Positions 16,444 through 25,976 of a stretch of 64,000 nt of DNA are shown in pieces. Position 1 is the first letter of the stretch; every line of letters starts with the position of its first letter. The stretch comes from Micromonospora sp. AMSO31t (GTDB lineage Bacteria > Actinomycetota > Actinomycetes > Mycobacteriales > Micromonosporaceae): contig NZ_WBKT01000016.1 in NCBI RefSeq assembly GCF_008868175.1, forward strand, positions 1 to 64,000. Reading direction: 5' to 3'. The notes under the pieces were generated by a model, which saw only the letters and a program-made list of their open reading frames with translations, had not been told where the DNA came from and made no database searches. Both the position numbers and the translations under genes were made by a program.

Positions 16444-18473
16444 AGCGGGGCGGGCAGCGGCTCGCGGTGCAGCACGGCCAGGCGGGACACCGCCCGGGTC
16501 AGCACCACGTAGAGGCGGTGCAGGCCGCGCGGCTCGGCGGCCACGATCGCGGCCGGCTCGACGACCACCACGTGGTCGTACTCCAGGCCCTTGACCAGGG
16601 TCGCCGGGACGACCGTGACCCGCGCCGCGGCCTCCACGTCGTCGGCGGTCGCGGTGTCGACGCCCGCCTCGGCGAGGGCCGCACGGAGCCGGTCCACGGT
16701 GTCGTCGGCGGCGATCACGCCGACCGATCCGTCGTGCGCGAGCGCCGTCCGCACCTCGGCCACCGCCGCGGCCGTCAGATCCTCGACGGTACGCACGTCG
16801 AGCGTCCCGTCGCGGCGCAGCGACTGCGCCGGGGGCACGTCGACGGCGAGCGCCGGCAGCAGCTGGTTGGCGAAGGCGACCACCGCGGCCGGCACCCGGA
16901 AGCCGATGCTCAGCGGCACCACGGCCGCGTCCGGCTTGCCCAGGTGGGCGAGGGATTCCCGCCAGTCGGTGGCCGCCCAGGGCGCGGTGCCTTGGGCCAG
17001 GTCGCCGAGGAGCGTGATCGAGCCGTGCTCGCTGCGCCGGGCGATGGCCCGGCACTGCATCGGGGAAAGGTCCTGCGCCTCGTCGACGACCACGTGCCCG
17101 AAGCCGGCGGGCCGCTCCAGCAGCCCGGCGGCCTCGTCGATGAGCACCGCGTCGGCGGCGGTCCACCGGGTCGCCTTCGGGGTGCGCCCGGCCGGGCCCG
17201 ACCGGAACAGGTCCTGCTCCTCGGCCGTGAGCAGGCCGTCGGCGGCGGCGGCGAGCGCGGCGGCGTCGGTCCGCAGCCGGTGCAGCAGCCCGTCGGGGGT
17301 GAGCGCCGGCCAGACCGTGTCGAGGAACTCGGTGACCGGCTTCGCCCTGCTCATCCGGCGCAACCAGGCGTCGCTGGGCGACTCGGCCCGGCGGGCCTCG
17401 GACTGGCGTTGCAGCAGCCCCACGACGCGGGCCCGGACCCGGTCCCGGCCGGTCGCGTACGGCAGGTCCTCGCGGCGGGTCTCCTCGACGAGCCGGTGCA
17501 GCGGGTCGAGGCCGATCCGCCAGCGGAACGAGCCGTCCGAGACCATGATCGGCTCGGTGGGGGTGCCGATGTGCGCGTCGACCGCGCGGCGCAGCACCTC
17601 GGCCATCCGGACGTCGTGCTTGAGGGCGGCCACCGCCGGGTCGTCGACCGCGCGGACCGGCACCCGGACGACCAGGTCCTCCACCGTGGCCTGCTCGACC
17701 TCGACCTCGCCCAGCGCCGGCAGCACCGCCGCGATGTAGGACAGGAATGCCCGGTTCGGCCCGACGATCAGCACGCCCGACCGGCGCAGCCGCTCGCGGT
17801 GCAGGTAGAGCAGGTACGCGGCGCGGTGCAGCCCGACCGCCGTCTTTCCGGTGCCCGGCGCGCCCTGGACGCAGATCGAGTCGGCGAGGTCGGCGCGGAC
17901 CAGCTCGTCCTGCTCGGGCTGGATGGTGGCGACGATGTCCCGCATCGGGCCGACGCGGGGGCGCTCGATCTCGGCGGTGAGGATGCGGCTGGCCGTCCCC
18001 AGCTCCTCGCCGCGGTCCAGGCGCTCGTCCTCGAAGCTGGTCAGCACGCCCGAGCTGAACCCGAACCGGCGCCGGACCGCCACGCCCTGCGGGTCCCGGG
18101 CGCTGGCCCGGTAGAACGACCGGGAGACCGGCGCCCGCCAGTCCAGCACGAGCGGCTCGCCCAGGTCGTCGGTGACGTGCCGGCGGCCGACGTGGTAGTC
18201 GCGCCCCGCATGGTCGGGATCGATGTCACCGAAGTCGAGCCGGCCGAAGAAGAGCGGCGTGGTCGGGTCGTCGGCGAGTTCCTTCACCCGCCGGGCCATG
18301 TGCCGGCCGAGCTGCTCGGCGGTGTACGCGTCCCCGGCCACCTTGTCGCCGGTGGCGAAGAGGGACTCGGCGCGCTCGCGCATCCGGCGCAGCGCCGCGC
18401 GGGAGGTGTCCAGGTGGGCGCGCTCGGCCACGAGCTCGGCGTCCAGGGTCTGTTCTTGGGCGTGCAGGGTCAT
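16434..18473 (-). CDS. helD: HelD-like superfamily I helicase / RNA polymerase recycling factor
   Basis: A 679-residue protein with Walker A GAPGTGKTAV (Lys210), Walker B VVDEAQDLS and later UvrD-like motifs (STLLGDLAQGT-like and VLTRAVSRL). The N-terminal coiled coil and the YHVGRRHV block before the ATPase core are typical of HelD. HelD removes stalled RNA polymerase from DNA, and some actinobacterial members (HelR) protect against rifamycins. I use ATG 18473 with GAGGAG 7 nt upstream; ATG 18500 would add nine residues. It is divergent from the ArsR-like regulator. Confidence 0.88.
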   Translation of the reverse strand: MTLHAQEQTLDAELVAERAHLDTSRAALRRMRERAESLFATGDKVAGDAYTAEQLGRHMARRVKELADDPTTPLFFGRLDFGDIDPDHAGRDYHVGRRHVTDDLGEPLVLDWRAPVSRSFYRASARDPQGVAVRRRFGFSSGVLTSFEDERLDRGEELGTASRILTAEIERPRVGPMRDIVATIQPEQDELVRADLADSICVQGAPGTGKTAVGLHRAAYLLYLHRERLRRSGVLIVGPNRAFLSYIAAVLPALGEVEVEQATVEDLVVRVPVRAVDDPAVAALKHDVRMAEVLRRAVDAHIGTPTEPIMVSDGSFRWRIGLDPLHRLVEETRREDLPYATGRDRVRARVVGLLQRQSEARRAESPSDAWLRRMSRAKPVTEFLDTVWPALTPDGLLHRLRTDAAALAAAADGLLTAEEQDLFRSGPAGRTPKATRWTAADAVLIDEAAGLLERPAGFGHVVVDEAQDLSPMQCRAIARRSEHGSITLLGDLAQGTAPWAATDWRESLAHLGKPDAAVVPLSIGFRVPAAVVAFANQLLPALAVDVPPAQSLRRDGTLDVRTVEDLTAAAVAEVRTALAHDGSVGVIAADDTVDRLRAALAEAGVDTATADDVEAAARVTVVPATLVKGLEYDHVVVVEPAAIVAAEPRGLHRLYVVLTRAVSRLAVLHREPLPAPLAG

Positions 18474-18655
18474 CCACGTACTCCTCGTCACGGGGAACAA
18501 CGCTGCCGCTCGCGTCTCCGACCTCGGGTCGGCGCGGGACGTCCTGTGCGGTGCTACTCACCACGGCCGTCAGGCGGGACAGGAAGCCTACTCCGGCCGG
18601 GCCGGTGGGCAACCGAATTTCCCCGGGCCCCGCCCGAGGCGGGATCATGGGTGGC

Positions 18656-19237
18656 ATGACCGAGGCGCGTCCGGAGCAGCGCCGGGTGACGATCAGCGAC
18701 CCGCAGGTGATGCGGGCCCTGGCCCACCCGGCCCGTATGGCGATCATGGAGCATCTCAGCACGGTGGAGGGCGGTGCGACCGCCACCGAGTGTGCCGAGA
18801 TCGCCGGGCTCTCGCCGAGCGCGACGAGCTACCACCTCCGGGAGCTGGCGAAGTTCGGCCTGATCGAGGAGGCCCCGAGCCGGGGGGACGCCCGGGAGCG
18901 GGTCTGGCGGTCGTTCAGCCCGTCCTACCACGTCGAGTCGGGGCAGGACGCGGACTCCGAGGCCCGCGCCGCCGAGTTGGCCCTCGTCGACGCGCACCTG
19001 GCGCGGGACGGTCAGCGGGCCCGGGACTGGATCCGGCGCGCACCGGACGAACCGAGCGACTGGTATCGGGCGGCCTGGTTCAGCGACAGCCTGCTCCAGG
19101 TCACCGCCGAGGAGTTGACCGAGCTGAACGAGGCCGTCCAGGCGCTGCTGAACCCCTATCGGCGCCGGCTGCGGAAGGACCCCCCGGAGGGCGCGCGCAC
19201 GGTCGCCGTGCAGTACCGCACGCTGCCGATCGACTGA
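18656..19237 (+). CDS. ArsR-family winged-helix transcriptional regulator
   Basis: A 193-residue protein with an N-terminal winged helix: VMRALAHPARMAIMEHL, then ATECAEIAGLSPSATSYHLRELAKFGLI as the recognition helix region. No metal-binding Cys cluster is seen, so it is an ArsR-fold regulator not obviously sensing metal. The C-terminal half is acidic and helical. An in-frame ATG at 18647 is equally possible. The MFS exporter gene begins 43 bp downstream, and such pairs usually have the regulator repress the transporter. Confidence 0.8.
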   Translation: MTEARPEQRRVTISDPQVMRALAHPARMAIMEHLSTVEGGATATECAEIAGLSPSATSYHLRELAKFGLIEEAPSRGDARERVWRSFSPSYHVESGQDADSEARAAELALVDAHLARDGQRARDWIRRAPDEPSDWYRAAWFSDSLLQVTAEELTELNEAVQALLNPYRRRLRKDPPEGARTVAVQYRTLPID

Positions 19238-19261
19238 TCCGGGGTTGCGCCGACCAGGTGT

Positions 19262-19290
19262 GAAGGATTATTTTCGAAATATGTCTTTCG
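19262..19290 (+). promoter_or_regulatory. AT-rich palindromic segment over the MFS start codon
   Basis: A block with little G or C in a GC-rich genome contains the 8-bp palindrome TTTCGAAA (about 19272-19279) directly before the ATG at 19281. It could be an operator for the ArsR-like protein encoded upstream. AAGGA at 19263-19267 is the only candidate ribosome binding site. Confidence 0.4.
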
Positions 19291-20555
19291 CATCTGGTCC
19301 GTCGCGCTGGCCGGACGTCTGGCTCGCCACCGCCACCCGGGGCGTCTCCAGCTGCGGGGACTTCCTCGCCGCGAGCGCGCTGACCCTGGCGCTCCAGTCC
19401 GCCGGGGCCGGCGGCCTCGCCGTCTCCGGCCTGCTCCTCGCCGCCACGCTGCCGCTGGTCGCGCTCGCCCCGCTGACCGGCCGGCTCGCCGACCGGGTGG
19501 ACAGCCGGGTCCTGCTGGTGACCGCCGGGCTCGCCCAGGCCGCGATCTGCCTGGCGCTCGCGTACACCGGGCACCCGGCCCTGGTCATCGCGCTGGTGGC
19601 GCTGCTCGCGGCCGGGCTCGCGGTCACCCAACCGGTGCTCTCCGCGCTGGTGCCGGTCATGGTCCGGGCCGAGGACCTGCCCCGCGCCGGCGCGCTGAAC
19701 CAGACGGCCGGCACGCTGGGCGCGCTCGCCGGGCCGGCGCTCGCCGGGCTGCTCGTCGGCCAGTTCGGCACCCGGGTGCCCCTGCTCGTCGACGCCGTCA
19801 GCTACCTCGCGCTGGTGGTGGCCGGCCTGCTCATCGGTACCCGGCGAGGTGGCCGGCGGACGACGGCGCCGGCCGCCAACGGTGCCACCCCGCCGCCCGC
19901 GTGGCGGTTCCGGCGCGATCCGCTGCTCATGGTGATGGTGGGCAGCCTCGCCGCGGTGATCGCCGCGGTCGGCGCCATCAACGTCATCGAGGTCTTCTTC
20001 ATCCGGGAGACCCTGCACAGCACCACGACGGTCTACGGCCTGGTCACGGGCGCCTGGCCGCTGGGCATCGTGGTCGGCGGCTGGCTGTTCGCCCGGCTCG
20101 CCCGCCGGCTCACCGACGACGGGGCGCTGCTCGGCGCCGGGCTGGTCCTCCTCGGCGGCTGCTGCCTTGCGGTGCTGGCCTCGGCCGCGGTGCCGTCGGC
20201 CTGGCTGCTCGTGCCGATCTGGCTGGTCGGCGGGGTGGGCAACGGCGGCGACAACGTCTTCAACAACCTGCTGCTGGCCCGGCGGGTGCCCGAGGCGGCC
20301 CGCGGCCGGGCCTACGCGATCTTCGGCGCCGCGGCCCAGGGGGCCGGGATGGCCGGCTACCTGATCGGCGGCCTCCTGCTGGAGGTGGCCGCGCCCCGGC
20401 CGCTGGTCGCCGGCTGCGGGGTGGCCGGGGTGCTGGTGGTCGTCGCGGCGGCCTGGCCGGTGTGGCGGGCGGTCCGTGCCGAGCGCTCCGCGCCCGCCGC
20501 CGGGCTCGGGAGCGAGCCGCGTGGGGAGTTGGCCACTTCGACCCCCTCCCGCTGA
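19281..20555 (+). CDS. MFS drug-efflux-type transporter
   Basis: A 424-residue protein with about twelve hydrophobic segments in two halves separated by a basic loop (residues about 185-215). The first cytoplasmic loop has GRLADRVDSR, the MFS motif A. It resembles MFS_3-type exporters of the MdtG/EntS group. Substrate is unknown. The ArsR-type gene immediately upstream is the likely regulator. ATG 19281 follows an AT-rich stretch; an in-frame earlier start at 19245 lies almost against the regulator's stop and is less likely. Confidence 0.85.
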   Translation: MSFASGPSRWPDVWLATATRGVSSCGDFLAASALTLALQSAGAGGLAVSGLLLAATLPLVALAPLTGRLADRVDSRVLLVTAGLAQAAICLALAYTGHPALVIALVALLAAGLAVTQPVLSALVPVMVRAEDLPRAGALNQTAGTLGALAGPALAGLLVGQFGTRVPLLVDAVSYLALVVAGLLIGTRRGGRRTTAPAANGATPPPAWRFRRDPLLMVMVGSLAAVIAAVGAINVIEVFFIRETLHSTTTVYGLVTGAWPLGIVVGGWLFARLARRLTDDGALLGAGLVLLGGCCLAVLASAAVPSAWLLVPIWLVGGVGNGGDNVFNNLLLARRVPEAARGRAYAIFGAAAQGAGMAGYLIGGLLLEVAAPRPLVAGCGVAGVLVVVAAAWPVWRAVRAERSAPAAGLGSEPRGELATSTPSR

Positions 20556-21440
<885 letters not shown>

Positions 21441-21454
21441 CCCGCCCACAACAG

Positions 21455-21494
21455 CGATGTGGCGGTGTCCCGGGGTCGGGACACCGCCACATCG
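21455..21494. terminator. Bidirectional hairpin terminator after mqnA
   Basis: A 17-bp perfect stem, CGATGTGGCGGTGTCCC (21455-21471) against its complement at 21478-21494, with a 6-nt loop. It lies between mqnA and the convergent gene ending at 21515. Confidence 0.85.
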
Positions 21495-21514
21495 GCGAGC
21501 GGGGGACGCGCGGG

Positions 21515-22447
21515 TCAGGTCGCCGGGCGAAGCAGCGCCTCGGTGATCTTCTCGCAGTTCTGCATGCCGTAGTCGTAGCCCATGTCGATCGGGTAGCGGA
21601 CCATCACGCCCATCGTCCAGGTGTCGCCGATCGCCAGGCAGTTGACGTGCATCTCCTGCTCCTTGGTCCGGTCGATCCAGCCGTTCTTGATGGCGATGGT
21701 CTTCCGCACCGTGGTCGGGAACGCCTTGCGGATGCCGAAGTCACCGGCGCCGCGGACCAGCCGCATCTCGTTCAGCAGCCACTTGGTCCACTTCGGCCCG
21801 GCCGCGCGGCCGTCGTCGATGCAGCGGCCGAGCCGGGCGGTGTCGCGGGGGGACAGCTCCGTCCGGCTCCAGCCGCCGTCGGTCGCCACCTTGCTGTCGG
21901 TGAGGTCGCACATCTCGATGAGGCGCTTGATCGAGGCCGACCGGCCGACACCGTTGTAGAACTGCTCGGCCCGGGTGTTGTCGCTGTCCCGGATGATCTT
22001 CGTGGCGTCGGCCAGCTTGGCGTCGCTCGGCGTCTGCCCGGCGTCGGCCGCCCGGCGCAGGTAGTCGGCGACGATCCACGACTTGATCATCGAGGCCGTG
22101 GTGCTGGTCTCGGCCATGTTCTTCGAGCCGATGATCTCGCCGGTCCGCTTGTCCAGCACGCTCCAGGCGTACCAGCCCTTGATGTTCAGATCGAGGTTCT
22201 TCGCCTCGAACGGCAGCGGCGCGAGCGAGGGCGACGGGGACGGCTCGGGACGCGCGTTGCGGTCGGTCGGCGTGCCCGTGGACCGGCCGGCGCTGGTGGC
22301 GGCCGGGTGCGAGGCGGCCGTCGGCCGCAGCGGCGAGCCGGGGACCAGCCGGAGCGAGACGAGCACCAGGCCCACCAGGATCACGGCGACGGCGCTGTAG
22401 AGCAGCGGCCGTCGGTCGCTGCCCGGCCGGCGCCGGCTGCCCGCCAT
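21515..22447 (-). CDS. Membrane-anchored serine-hydrolase-like protein, paralogue A
   Basis: A 310-residue protein with a basic N-terminus, one membrane helix (residues 15-38), a Pro/Ser/Thr linker to about 80, and an extracytoplasmic domain. It contains Ser119-x-x-Lys122 (SMIK), S155-D156-N157 and K254-N255-G256, in the order and spacing of the SxxK, SDN and KTG motifs of class A beta-lactamases and DD-peptidases. The third motif is altered (KNG). It may be a penicillin-interacting or wall-related hydrolase; activity is not assured. Its ATG overlaps the stop of the upstream paralogue by 1 nt. Confidence 0.7.
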   Translation of the reverse strand: MAGSRRRPGSDRRPLLYSAVAVILVGLVLVSLRLVPGSPLRPTAASHPAATSAGRSTGTPTDRNARPEPSPSPSLAPLPFEAKNLDLNIKGWYAWSVLDKRTGEIIGSKNMAETSTTASMIKSWIVADYLRRAADAGQTPSDAKLADATKIIRDSDNTRAEQFYNGVGRSASIKRLIEMCDLTDSKVATDGGWSRTELSPRDTARLGRCIDDGRAAGPKWTKWLLNEMRLVRGAGDFGIRKAFPTTVRKTIAIKNGWIDRTKEQEMHVNCLAIGDTWTMGVMVRYPIDMGYDYGMQNCEKITEALLRPAT

Positions 22448-23400
22448 CAGAGCTTCCCGACCGGCTGCGGCACCTTGAGCGCGGCGCCCGGCTGCGGGGT
22501 GACCAGTTGGGTGGCGACGCTGGCGCAGACCTTCGCGCCGTACGAGGGGGTCTTCGTGTTGCCGGCGCCGGGATAACGCATCATCACGGCCAGCGTCCAG
22601 TCGTCGGTCACCGCGAGGCAGTTGACGTGCCACTGACCGTCGGCCCAGAGCATGGTGAAGCCGTTCTTGATGCTGACCGGCCCCTGCGATGTGATCGACT
22701 CGGGCAGGCCGTCGACGATGCCCCAGTGACCGCCCTGGACGGTGGTGGACTTCTGGTCCTTGACGCTGCCGCGCACGTTGGCCATCTCGTTCAACACCCA
22801 CTTCGTCCACTTCGGCCCGGCGGCGGTGCCGTCGCCGATGCAGTCGCCCATGCGCACCGCGTCGCGCGGCGACATCTGGGTGTACGCCCACTTGGCCTTG
22901 GCGGGTTCAATCTTCGTGTCGGTCAGCTTGCACATCTTGATCAGCCGTTCCAGCACCGGCTTGCGCCCGCCGGCGTTGTAGAGCGCCTCGGCCGAGATGT
23001 CGTTGCTGTCCCGGATGGCGGTCTCGGCCTGCTTCTTCCGCGTCGCGCTGGGCGCCTTGTCGCGGAGGTTACGCAGGTAGTCCGAGACGATCCACGCCTT
23101 GATCATCGACTCGGTCGAGTTGGTCGAGGTCATGTTCGGCGCACCGTTGATCTTGCCGGTCTTCCGGTCCATCAGCGCCCAGGAGAAGAACTTGCCCTTG
23201 AAGTCCACCGAGACCGGCCCGGCGGCCAGCGTCGGCTCCGGGGGCGCGCTGGGGGCAGGCGCGGGAACCTGCGCCACGCCGCCGCCGATGCCGCCCAGGC
23301 CGTCTCCGTCGGAGAACTTGGCGTACGCGGCGGGGACGAGCATGACGCCGCCGATGAGGACCGCCACGATGGCGAGCACCATGGTCACGCGAGGTCGCAT
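22447..23400 (-). CDS. Membrane-anchored serine-hydrolase-like protein, paralogue B
   Basis: A 317-residue paralogue of the downstream gene, with a signal-anchor helix (residues 5-27) and linker to about 60. It has Ser98-x-x-Lys101 (SMIK), S132-N133-D134 in place of SDN, and K245-N246-G247. Shared blocks include GPKWTKWVLNEM, SPRDAVRMGDCI and HVNCLAVTDDWTL, so the pair arose by tandem duplication. The inverted SND motif makes normal beta-lactamase chemistry doubtful. ATG 23400 has GGAG 11 nt upstream. Confidence 0.7.
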   Translation of the reverse strand: MRPRVTMVLAIVAVLIGGVMLVPAAYAKFSDGDGLGGIGGGVAQVPAPAPSAPPEPTLAAGPVSVDFKGKFFSWALMDRKTGKINGAPNMTSTNSTESMIKAWIVSDYLRNLRDKAPSATRKKQAETAIRDSNDISAEALYNAGGRKPVLERLIKMCKLTDTKIEPAKAKWAYTQMSPRDAVRMGDCIGDGTAAGPKWTKWVLNEMANVRGSVKDQKSTTVQGGHWGIVDGLPESITSQGPVSIKNGFTMLWADGQWHVNCLAVTDDWTLAVMMRYPGAGNTKTPSYGAKVCASVATQLVTPQPGAALKVPQPVGKL

Positions 23401-23770
23401 GAGTGGGTGAACTCCAGGTTGTCTGGCCGGGGGGACCGGCGCTTCCGAATGTGTTTCGGCCTGATCGCCGGGGCCGGGGGAGCGGGCCTGGAGCCGTGGC
23501 GATCGTCAGCAGCCGATCGGTGTGCCGGGCGAAGTCTACTTCCGGACACGCCGGATGCCAGGTCCCCAGGGCCGGCAACTCGCCGTGAAGGCGGGACATT
23601 GGACCGCTATGCCGCCCTTGTGAGGATTCATCTTCATGGCGTGGTCGAGGTCACACGGTTTGCGCAGGTCAGGCCTTGTCACAGGAAGCGGTCGTCCGGT
23701 GACAGAAGGTGGGTCGGGAAACCTGTTACACCCTCTGGTGTCATCGCGCGCGAGCTGTAACACTGGCCTC
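23401..23770. other. Intergenic region, divergent promoters, paa control region
   Basis: No convincing coding frame is seen. The region separates two divergent transcription units. Its right half (23640-23770) is less GC-rich and holds several GTnACA-type half-sites upstream of paaA; the left half holds nothing I recognise. Confidence 0.6.
23677..23763 (+). promoter_or_regulatory. Inverted-repeat cluster and -10 region of the paa operon
   Basis: TGTCAC (23677-23682) faces GTGACA (23699-23704), and TGTTACA (23724-23730) faces TGTAACA (23756-23762). The last half-site overlaps a plausible -10 (TAACAC, 23758-23763) that ends 7 nt before the paaA ATG. The arrangement suggests repressor binding over the promoter. 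The regulator is not encoded next to it. Confidence 0.5.
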
Positions 23771-24835
23771 ATGTATGGCAATGACTTCGCCCCGCCCGAG
23801 GACGGCCCGGGCGGCGGCCTGCTCGGCGAGGTGGAGGCCGCGGAGGCCGCGCTGCGCGAGGCGGCGGCACGCGCCCGGCGCGGCGGGCCGGCGCCCGACG
23901 AGGACTTCGCGGCGTACTTCACGGACGTGATCGACGCCGACCAGAAGATCGAGCCGCGCGACTGGATGCCGGAGGCGTACCGGAAGACGCTGATCCGGCA
24001 GATCGCCCAGCACGCGCACTCCGAGATCATCGGCATGCAGCCGGAGGGGAACTGGATCAGCCGGGCCCCGTCGCTCAAGCGCAAGGCGATCCTGCTGGCC
24101 AAGGTGCAGGACGAGGCCGGCCACGGCCTCTACCTCTACGCCGCGGCGGAGACGCTCGGCGTCAGCCGGGACGAGCTGGTCGAGCTGCTGATCGACGGCC
24201 GGCAGAAGTACAGCTCGATCTTCAACTACCCGACGCTGACCTGGGCCGACGTGGGCGCGATCGGCTGGCTGGTGGACGGCGCGGCGATCGTCAACCAGGT
24301 GCCGCTGTGCCGCTGCTCCTACGGCCCGTACGCCCGCGCCATGATCCGGGTCTGCAAGGAGGAGTCGTTCCACCAGCGCCAGGGCTACGAGATCCTGCAC
24401 ACCATGGCCCACGGCACCCCGGACCAGAAGGCCATGGCCCAGGACGCGGTGGACCGCTGGTGGTACCCGTCACTGGCCATGTTCGGCCCGCCGGACGGAG
24501 ACTCGACGCACAGCGCCCAGTCGATGGCCTGGAAGATCAAGCGCTTCTCCAACGACGAGCTGCGCCAGCGCTTCGTCGACATGTGCGTGCAGCAGGCGGA
24601 GATCCTCGGGCTCACCATCCCCGACCCGGACCTGCGCTGGAACGAGCAGCGGCAGGCCCACGACTACACCCAGCCCGACTACGACGAGCTGATGCAGGTG
24701 ATCAAGGGCAACGGGCCGTGCAACCGGCAGCGGATGGAGCACCGGCGCCGGGCCCACTCCGACGGCGCCTGGGTGCGGGAGGCCGCCTCGGCGTACGCGG
24801 CGAAGCAGCGGAACAAGGAGAAGGTGGCGGCATGA
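23771..24835 (+). CDS. paaA: Phenylacetyl-CoA 1,2-epoxidase subunit PaaA (catalytic)
   Basis: A 354-residue ferritin-like di-iron protein. The second metal-binding block reads [13 protein letters not shown] (ExxH) and another carboxylate pair lies in [15 protein letters not shown]. It is the oxygenase subunit of PaaABC(D)E, which epoxidises the ring of phenylacetyl-CoA. The roughly 45-residue N-terminal stretch before the conserved core is acidic. ATG 23771 lacks a ribosome binding site but follows a -10-like TAACAC by 7 nt, suggesting a leaderless mRNA. It is first in paaABCDE. Confidence 0.95.
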   Translation: MYGNDFAPPEDGPGGGLLGEVEAAEAALREAAARARRGGPAPDEDFAAYFTDVIDADQKIEPRDWMPEAYRKTLIRQIAQHAHSEIIGMQPEGNWISRAPSLKRKAILLAKVQDEAGHGLYLYAAAETLGVSRDELVELLIDGRQKYSSIFNYPTLTWADVGAIGWLVDGAAIVNQVPLCRCSYGPYARAMIRVCKEESFHQRQGYEILHTMAHGTPDQKAMAQDAVDRWWYPSLAMFGPPDGDSTHSAQSMAWKIKRFSNDELRQRFVDMCVQQAEILGLTIPDPDLRWNEQRQAHDYTQPDYDELMQVIKGNGPCNRQRMEHRRRAHSDGAWVREAASAYAAKQRNKEKVAA

Positions 24836-25119
24836 GCATGGATCACTCACCGCTGTGGGAGGTGTTCGTGCGGGCCCGGCGCGGGTTGTCGCACACCCAC
24901 GTCGGCAGCCTGCACGCCCCCGACGCCGAGCTGGCCCTGCGCAACGCCCGTGACCTCTACACCCGGCGCCAGGAGGGCGTCTCGATCTGGGTGGTGCCGG
25001 CGAGCGCGATCACCGCGTCCAGCCCGGACGAGAAGGACGCCTTCTTCGACCCGGCGGCCGACAAGGTCTACCGCCACCCCACCTTCTACGAGGTGCCGGA
25101 CGGGGTGGCCCACCTGTGA
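24832..25119 (+). CDS. paaB: Phenylacetyl-CoA epoxidase subunit PaaB
   Basis: A 95-residue protein with the PaaB pattern [23 protein letters not shown] and a C-terminal [11 protein letters not shown]. PaaB bridges PaaA/PaaC subcomplexes in the epoxidase. The ATG overlaps the paaA stop (ATGA), giving coupled translation. A repeat element separates it from paaC. Confidence 0.94.
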   Translation: MSMDHSPLWEVFVRARRGLSHTHVGSLHAPDAELALRNARDLYTRRQEGVSIWVVPASAITASSPDEKDAFFDPAADKVYRHPTFYEVPDGVAHL

Positions 25120-25195
25120 GCGAGCGGAGCGAGCGAACCATTCGGCTCAGCAGCGTGGCGCGAAGCGCCGCCGCCGAGCGGAGCGAGGTGGCGGC
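25117..25195 (+). repeat. Intra-operon repeat element, copy 1 (paaB-paaC)
   Basis: The segment starts with the paaB stop (TGAGCGAGCGGAGCGAGCG) and contains a second GAGCGGAGCGAGG block before the paaC GTG. It is a variant of the elements at 25919, 35418 and 42420. Confidence 0.6.
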
Positions 25196-25921
25196 GTGAG
25201 CGAGCTGTTCGATTTCACGCTCGGGCTGGGCGACGACGCGCTCATCGCGGCGCAGCGGCTCGGCGAGTGGACCTCCCGTGCGCCGGAGATGGAGGAGGAC
25301 ATCGCGCTGGCCAACATCGCCCTCGACCAGCTCGGCGCGGCCCGCCTCCTGCTCACGTACGCGGGCGAGCTGGAGGGGGCCGGCCGGGACGAGGACGCGC
25401 TGGCCTACCTGCGCGGCGACCGGGAGTTCCGCAACTGCCTCCTGGTCGAGCTGCCCAACGGCGACTTCGGCGTGACCATGGCGAAGCTGTTCCTCCTGGC
25501 CGGCTACCAGCTCCCGCTCTACACCGCGCTGAGCGGGTGCGCCGACGAGCGGCTGGCCGCGATCGGGGCGAAGGCCCGCAAGGAGTCGGCGTACCACCTG
25601 GACCACGCCTCGCTCTGGGTGAAGCGGCTCGGCGACGGCACCGAGGAGTCGCACCGGCGCATGCAGGACGCGGTCGACCAGGTGTGGCCGTACACCCATG
25701 AGCTGTTCACCGCGGACCCGGCGGCGCCGGTCGACCCGGCCACCCTGCGGGCCGACTTCGACGCCGTCGTGTCCGCGGTGCTCGACGAGGCGACGCTGAC
25801 CCGGCCGGCCGACGGCTGGGCACCGGGCGGCGGCCGCGACGGCGTCCACACCGAACACCTCTCCTACCTGCTGGCCGAGATGCAGGTGCTGCACCGCGCG
25901 CACCCCGGAGCGCGCTGGTGA
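25196..25921 (+). CDS. paaC: Phenylacetyl-CoA epoxidase subunit PaaC
   Basis: A 241-residue ferritin-fold protein that supports PaaA in the epoxidase core but is not itself the main di-iron site. It has EEDIALANIALDQLGAARLLL and KARKESAYHLDHASLWVKRLGDGTEESH, characteristic of the subunit. I place the start at GTG 25196 after GAGGTGGCGG; the family core begins within a few residues (ELFDFTLGLGDDALI). Gaps of 76 and 55 bp on each side are filled by related repeats, unlike the overlapping junctions elsewhere in the operon. Confidence 0.92.
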   Translation: MSELFDFTLGLGDDALIAAQRLGEWTSRAPEMEEDIALANIALDQLGAARLLLTYAGELEGAGRDEDALAYLRGDREFRNCLLVELPNGDFGVTMAKLFLLAGYQLPLYTALSGCADERLAAIGAKARKESAYHLDHASLWVKRLGDGTEESHRRMQDAVDQVWPYTHELFTADPAAPVDPATLRADFDAVVSAVLDEATLTRPADGWAPGGGRDGVHTEHLSYLLAEMQVLHRAHPGARW

Positions 25922-25976
25922 GCGCGAGGAGCGCAGCGGAGCGGAGCCCCGCAGTCGCGAACGAAAGGTGGCACTG
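25919..25976 (+). repeat. Intra-operon repeat element, copy 2 (paaC-paaD)
   Basis: The element begins with the paaC stop, TGAGCGCGAGGAG, and ends in CAGTCGCGAACGAAAGG plus the paaD ribosome binding site. It closely matches the copies at 35418 and 42420. GCGG/CCGC and flanking bases can form a small hairpin. Confidence 0.75.

Noticed and set aside
14372-17166. Very long minus-strand frame across the T7SS-like cassette and helD 3' region
   Set aside because: It has a low-complexity Arg/Gly/Ala composition and runs antisense to several genes with clear family motifs.
18474-18655. Rifamycin-associated element upstream of helD
   Set aside because: No 19-bp inverted repeat of the expected kind is seen between helD and the divergent regulator, so I do not call this a HelR resistance gene.
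21515-23400. Calling the SMIK paralogues functional beta-lactamases
   Set aside because: The SDN and KTG motifs are altered in one or both, so catalytic activity cannot be claimed.
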